DNA of 26,459 nt, taken from assembly GCA_937874345.1 (NCBI GenBank), contig CALNBT010000174.1, positions 1 through 26,459 of the forward strand, in the 5' to 3' direction. Shown here piece by piece: positions 23,030 through 26,459 of the stretch. Origin of the DNA: an uncultured Prevotella sp. Lineage in GTDB: Bacteria > Bacteroidota > Bacteroidia > Bacteroidales > Bacteroidaceae. The notes below the pieces were generated by a model that was given only the letters and a program-made list of their open reading frames with translations, made no database searches and was not told the origin of the DNA. Position numbers and translations under genes: made by a program. The stretch's first letter is position 1. Each line of letters opens with the position of its first letter.

Positions 23030-25192
23030 TTAATTATCCTCAGCTTCCAGTTCTGCTTCATGCTCACGAATGAGTTGGGTCTGAATGTCATTAGGAACAA
23101 GTTCGTAACTTGCAAAATTCGTGATAAATGAAGCTCGACCACCAGTCAAAGAGCTCAAAGCAATCGAATAGTTAGAAAGCTCCTTCAATGGTATCTTTGC
23201 AGACAGCTTTTGGTAACCAGCTTCACTGTCAATTCCCATGATAATCGCTCTACGACCTTGCAAATCGCTCATCACATCACCCGTGTAATCGGCCGGTGCG
23301 AAAACCTCTAGATCATAGATAGGCTCCAGAATCTTTGGACCGGCAATTTTAAATGCATCAGAGAAGGCATGTCGAGCTGCAAGCGTAAATGACAATTCGT
23401 TAGAATCCACAGGATGCATTTTTCCATCATAAACGACAACACGAACATCACGTGCATAACTACCTGTCAATGGGCCATGTTCCATACAATCCATAATACC
23501 CTTCAAGATAGCTGGCATGAATCGTAAATCAATTGCACCACCAACAACAGAATTGATGAAGACTAACTTTCCACCCCAAGCCAAAGATATCTCTTCTCTA
23601 TTCTTGATATTCAGCTTGAACTCTTGTCCACCAAACTTGTATACAGTAGGATCCGGCATTCCTTCAGCATATGGCTCAACAATCAGGTGAACCTCACCAA
23701 ACTGTCCGGCACCACCCGACTGTTTCTTATGACGATATTCAGCTTTTGCCTGCTTGGTAATTGTTTCGCGATAAGGAATTCTTGGATCCTGGAATACCAC
23801 TTGAATCTTCTCATTATTCTCTAAACGCCATTTCAATGTACGAAGATGGAATTCTCCCTGGCCATGAACAATTGTTTGGCGAAGTTCCTTAGACTGTTCA
23901 ATCACCCATGTTGGATCCTCCTGATGCATTTTCAACAAGGCAGCCATCATCTTTTCCGTATCAGAGGTATTGACAGCCTTGATGGAACGACTATACTTAG
24001 AATTAGGGTATCTGATGAAATCAAAGTGCCAATCACAGTCTTTTCCATTAAGCGAATTGCCCGTCTTGACATCCTTTAATTTAACCGTGCACCCTATATC
24101 ACCAGCATTTAAGACTTCAACAGGAATTCTATTGGCGCCTGCACATGCGTATAACTGACCGATTCTTTCTTTTGAGCCTCTCACGACATTATTGAGTTCA
24201 TCGCCTGATTTTACACTACCGCTCATTACCTTGAAATAAGAAACTTCGCCGATATGAGGCTCCATTCCTGTTTTGAAGAAATAAAGTGATGTTGGACCAG
24301 AGACGTCTGGATTAATTTCTTCTCCACGAGTATTTCTAATTTTAGGCATTTCGCTCACAAAAGGAACAACGTTTGCTAAGAATTCCATCAGCCTTCGAAC
24401 ACCTTTGTCTTCACCGGCACATACACAAAATACAGGGAAAATACTTCTGGTAACCAATCCTTTGCGAATACCTTCACGCAATTCATCTTCGCTCAAAGAT
24501 TCTTCTTCAAAAAATTTTTCCATTAATCCTTCGTCATTCTCAGCAGCAGCTTCTACAAGTGCTTTATGTAGTTCCAATGCTTTTTCCTTTTGGTCTGCCG
24601 GGATTTCCTCAATAATAGGCATACCACCTTCTGCCTTCCATGAATATTTCTTCATAAGAAGGACATCAATAATCTCATTAAAGTTCGAACCTGTCTCTAC
24701 AGGATATTGTATTTGAACACATTTGGGTCCATAGATTTCCTGCATGGTATTGACAGTGGAATCGAAATCACATTTGTCTGAATCCAATTGGTTAATCAGA
24801 AAGATAACCGGTTTCTTAAGTTTTTCAGTATATCGGAAATTATTTTGCGTACCTACTTCTGGACCATATTGCCCATTTATCACAATTACAGCTTGGTCTG
24901 TAACGTTCAATGCCGTGATGGCACCTCCAACAAAGTCGTCAGAACCTGGACAATCAATAATATTTAATTTTTTATTGTTCCACTCAACATGAAAGACAGT
25001 AGGGAAAACAGAATAACCGTACTCTTGTTCAACAGGAAAATAATCACTGACTGTATTTTTGGCATCTATAGTACCACGGCGTTTGATGATACCACTACCA
25101 TAAAGCATACTCTCGGCAAGCGTGGTCTTGCCGCTTCCCGCACTGCCAAGCAATGCAATGTTTTTAATTTCATTAGTCTGATATACTCTCAT
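23030..25192 (-). CDS. fusA2: EF-G paralogue (EF-G2 type) with altered GTPase centre
   Basis: This is a translational GTPase-family protein of 720 residues with all five EF-G domains. The P-loop is GSAGSGKT at 16-23 (canonical EF-G: AHVDAGKT type). Switch II reads DCPGSDDF at 80-87, where canonical EF-G has DTPGHVDF, so the catalytic histidine is Ser84. Switch I has YGYSV where RGIT is expected. The guanine motif is NQLD at 134-137 instead of NKMD. Domain IV contains KKQSGGAGQFGEVHL. An EF-G paralogue without GTPase activity, induced on carbon starvation and needed for gut colonisation, is known from Bacteroides, and this appears to be its counterpart. It is monocistronic with a terminator at 22970-23007. 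The canonical fusA is not in the window. Confidence 0.9.
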   Translation of the reverse strand: MRVYQTNEIKNIALLGSAGSGKTTLAESMLYGSGIIKRRGTIDAKNTVSDYFPVEQEYGYSVFPTVFHVEWNNKKLNIIDCPGSDDFVGGAITALNVTDQAVIVINGQYGPEVGTQNNFRYTEKLKKPVIFLINQLDSDKCDFDSTVNTMQEIYGPKCVQIQYPVETGSNFNEIIDVLLMKKYSWKAEGGMPIIEEIPADQKEKALELHKALVEAAAENDEGLMEKFFEEESLSEDELREGIRKGLVTRSIFPVFCVCAGEDKGVRRLMEFLANVVPFVSEMPKIRNTRGEEINPDVSGPTSLYFFKTGMEPHIGEVSYFKVMSGSVKSGDELNNVVRGSKERIGQLYACAGANRIPVEVLNAGDIGCTVKLKDVKTGNSLNGKDCDWHFDFIRYPNSKYSRSIKAVNTSDTEKMMAALLKMHQEDPTWVIEQSKELRQTIVHGQGEFHLRTLKWRLENNEKIQVVFQDPRIPYRETITKQAKAEYRHKKQSGGAGQFGEVHLIVEPYAEGMPDPTVYKFGGQEFKLNIKNREEISLAWGGKLVFINSVVGGAIDLRFMPAILKGIMDCMEHGPLTGSYARDVRVVVYDGKMHPVDSNELSFTLAARHAFSDAFKIAGPKILEPIYDLEVFAPADYTGDVMSDLQGRRAIIMGIDSEAGYQKLSAKIPLKELSNYSIALSSLTGGRASFITNFASYELVPNDIQTQLIREHEAELEAEDN

Positions 25193-25267
25193 ATCGGTAT
25201 AGATTTAAAAAATTAGTTATTTGATAAAAGATTACGCGTACTAAGATAGACATTTTTTGAACAAAAG

Positions 25268-25275
25268 CAAAAGTA
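25268..25275 (-). promoter_or_regulatory. Putative -7 element of the EF-G2 gene
   Basis: Minus-strand TACTTTTG would give a leader of about 70 nt. At the 20-nt position there is only AAAA, not TTTG. A missing -33 box fits a promoter that needs an activator, but this is inference. Confidence 0.5.
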
Positions 25276-25311
25276 ATAAAAGAAATGTTTTATTTTTTTT
25301 AATCATATTCG

Positions 25312-25319
25312 TAATTTTG
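25312..25319 (+). promoter_or_regulatory. Putative -7 element of hemW
   Basis: TAATTTTG lies 20 nt before the hemW ATG, giving a leader of roughly 14 nt. The -33 region has only TTTT/GTTT. Confidence 0.5.
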
Positions 25320-25339
25320 CAAATCTATTAAGTCTTATA

Positions 25340-26459
25340 ATGGCAGGATTATATATTCATATTCCCTTTTGTAAAAGCCGGTGCATTTATTGTGGTTTCT
25401 ACTCAACAGTAACTCTTGAAATGCGTGAGCGTTATGTCGACGCTATATGTCATGAAATACGTCTCAGAAAAGAGTATTTGAGTCAGATTCAAAGTGATCA
25501 TGCAAAAAGTGTAAACGTTTTGTCAACAATATATTTAGGTGGTGGAACCCCTTCTCAACTCACTCAAACACAACTTTTAAAAATATTTGCAACGATTGCA
25601 GATGTTTTTTTCAATGGAAATCAAGATCTCATTAAAAAGAATTGTGAAGTAACCATTGAATGCAATCCTGATGATGTTAACCTATCTTTTGCAAAGTTCA
25701 TTGTCCGAACACCCGTCAACCGAGTCAGTATGGGCGTACAATCTTTCTCTGATGAAAGACTTGCATTTCTTCATAGACGCCATCATGCTCACGAAGTCTA
25801 CGACGCTACCTATCTTTTGAGACAAGAAGGTATCAAAAATATCAGTATTGACTTGATATTTGGATTTCCAAACGAAACCCTATCAGAATGGAAAGATGAT
25901 ATCGATAAGGCCATTCAACTAGATGTTCAACATATATCAGCCTACAGTTTGATGTATGAGAAAGGAACACCTCTATACAAAATGTTGGAAAATAAAGAAG
26001 TTGAAGAAGTAGACGAAGAACTATCTCTTTCTATGTATCAAGAACTTGTGAAGGAACTAAAACAAGCTGGTTACGAACATTATGAGATAAGTAATTTTGC
26101 AAAAACCGGGTTTAGAAGCCAACATAATAGCAGCTATTGGCAAGGCATACCCTATTTCGGCGTTGGGGCCTCAGCACATTCGTATAATATCGGGTCACGC
26201 CAATGGAACATCTCAAATATCACTAAATATATTAGTGCTATTGAAAAGAACGAAATTCCTTTCGAAATCGAAATGCTAGATGATAACACTCGTTATAACG
26301 ATACGATCACAACTGCCTTACGGACATGCGATGGGATCCATCTCTCTTCCATCTCTCCAAAATATCGCAGTTATCTTCTTGAACAAGCTCAAAAAGCAAT
26401 TTCACAAAATCTATTAGAAATTCAAGATAATCATATAAGACTTACAGAAAGAGGCATTT
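25340..26459 (+). CDS. hemW: HemW, radical SAM heme chaperone (3' end cut by window)
   Basis: This protein delivers heme to respiratory enzymes. It was formerly annotated as oxygen-independent coproporphyrinogen oxidase. The frame opens at ATG 25340 and stays open to the window's right edge, giving 373 residues, so only a few residues of the usual 375-380 should be missing. It begins MAGLYIHIPFCKSRCIYC, with the 4Fe-4S cysteines Cys11, Cys15 and Cys18 (CxxxCxxC followed by GFY, as in HemW, not HemN). It also has YLGGGTPS, TIECNPDD, VSMGVQSF, DLIFGFP and YEISNFA, all typical. It diverges from the EF-G2 gene over 147 nt. Confidence 0.94.
   Translation, partial: MAGLYIHIPFCKSRCIYCGFYSTVTLEMRERYVDAICHEIRLRKEYLSQIQSDHAKSVNVLSTIYLGGGTPSQLTQTQLLKIFATIADVFFNGNQDLIKKNCEVTIECNPDDVNLSFAKFIVRTPVNRVSMGVQSFSDERLAFLHRRHHAHEVYDATYLLRQEGIKNISIDLIFGFPNETLSEWKDDIDKAIQLDVQHISAYSLMYEKGTPLYKMLENKEVEEVDEELSLSMYQELVKELKQAGYEHYEISNFAKTGFRSQHNSSYWQGIPYFGVGASAHSYNIGSRQWNISNITKYISAIEKNEIPFEIEMLDDNTRYNDTITTALRTCDGIHLSSISPKYRSYLLEQAQKAISQNLLEIQDNHIRLTERGI

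Overview
The window looks like a chromosomal segment of a member of the Bacteroidales, most probably Prevotellaceae. The evidence is as follows. The primary sigma factor is the short (287-residue) Bacteroidetes type. The histidine kinase/response regulator pair matches RprX/RprY of Bacteroides in length and layout. Promoters fit the Bacteroidetes pattern, TTTG about 20 nt upstream of TAnnTTTG. Most start codons lack a Shine-Dalgarno sequence. The DNA is AT-rich. I see no tRNA, 16S/23S rRNA, insertion sequence, prophage or CRISPR array, so this is mainly core genome.

Layout from left to right. A YihY/BrkB membrane protein (-) lies just downstream of rnpB (RNase P RNA, -). A 550-nt spacer with a perfect 18-bp hairpin leads to a DegP/HtrA periplasmic protease (+) with its own terminator. 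Next comes rpoD (+), followed on the same strand by four tightly spaced genes: a small exported protein, an HPr-kinase-like kinase, a soluble S24/S26-type peptidase and a PqqD-like protein. This cluster is the best candidate here for an undescribed system. It converges on a dipeptidyl peptidase IV gene (-). The DPP IV promoter is interleaved with the divergent promoter of a YhcC-type radical SAM gene (+). Then follow, on the minus strand, a ZapB-like coiled-coil gene, zapA and rny (RNase Y), with a 176-nt spacer before rny that may hold a small RNA. A conserved unknown gene (-) comes next.

A short exopolysaccharide module follows on the plus strand: rfbA, a Wzc-type tyrosine kinase with a tyrosine-rich tail, and a small HAD-fold protein. 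Convergent with it is the ribosomal operon rpsF-rpsR-rplI (-). After a nearly empty 540-nt spacer come rprX-rprY (-) and an EF-G paralogue (-) whose switch II lacks the catalytic histidine. The window ends in hemW (+), cut by the right edge.

Functional themes are envelope stress and proteolysis (HtrA, DPP IV, RprXY), the transcription and translation core (RpoD, bS6/bS18/bL9, EF-G2, RNase P, RNase Y), cell division (ZapA and its partner) and surface polysaccharide. The points most worth a second look are: the kinase/peptidase/PqqD cluster; strong AGGAGG sites in front of rpsR and rplI, although such sites are otherwise almost absent; the GTPase-defective-looking EF-G2; the interlocked divergent promoters at 9657-9692; and an imperfect intergenic repeat seen near 2008, 10722 and 20239.
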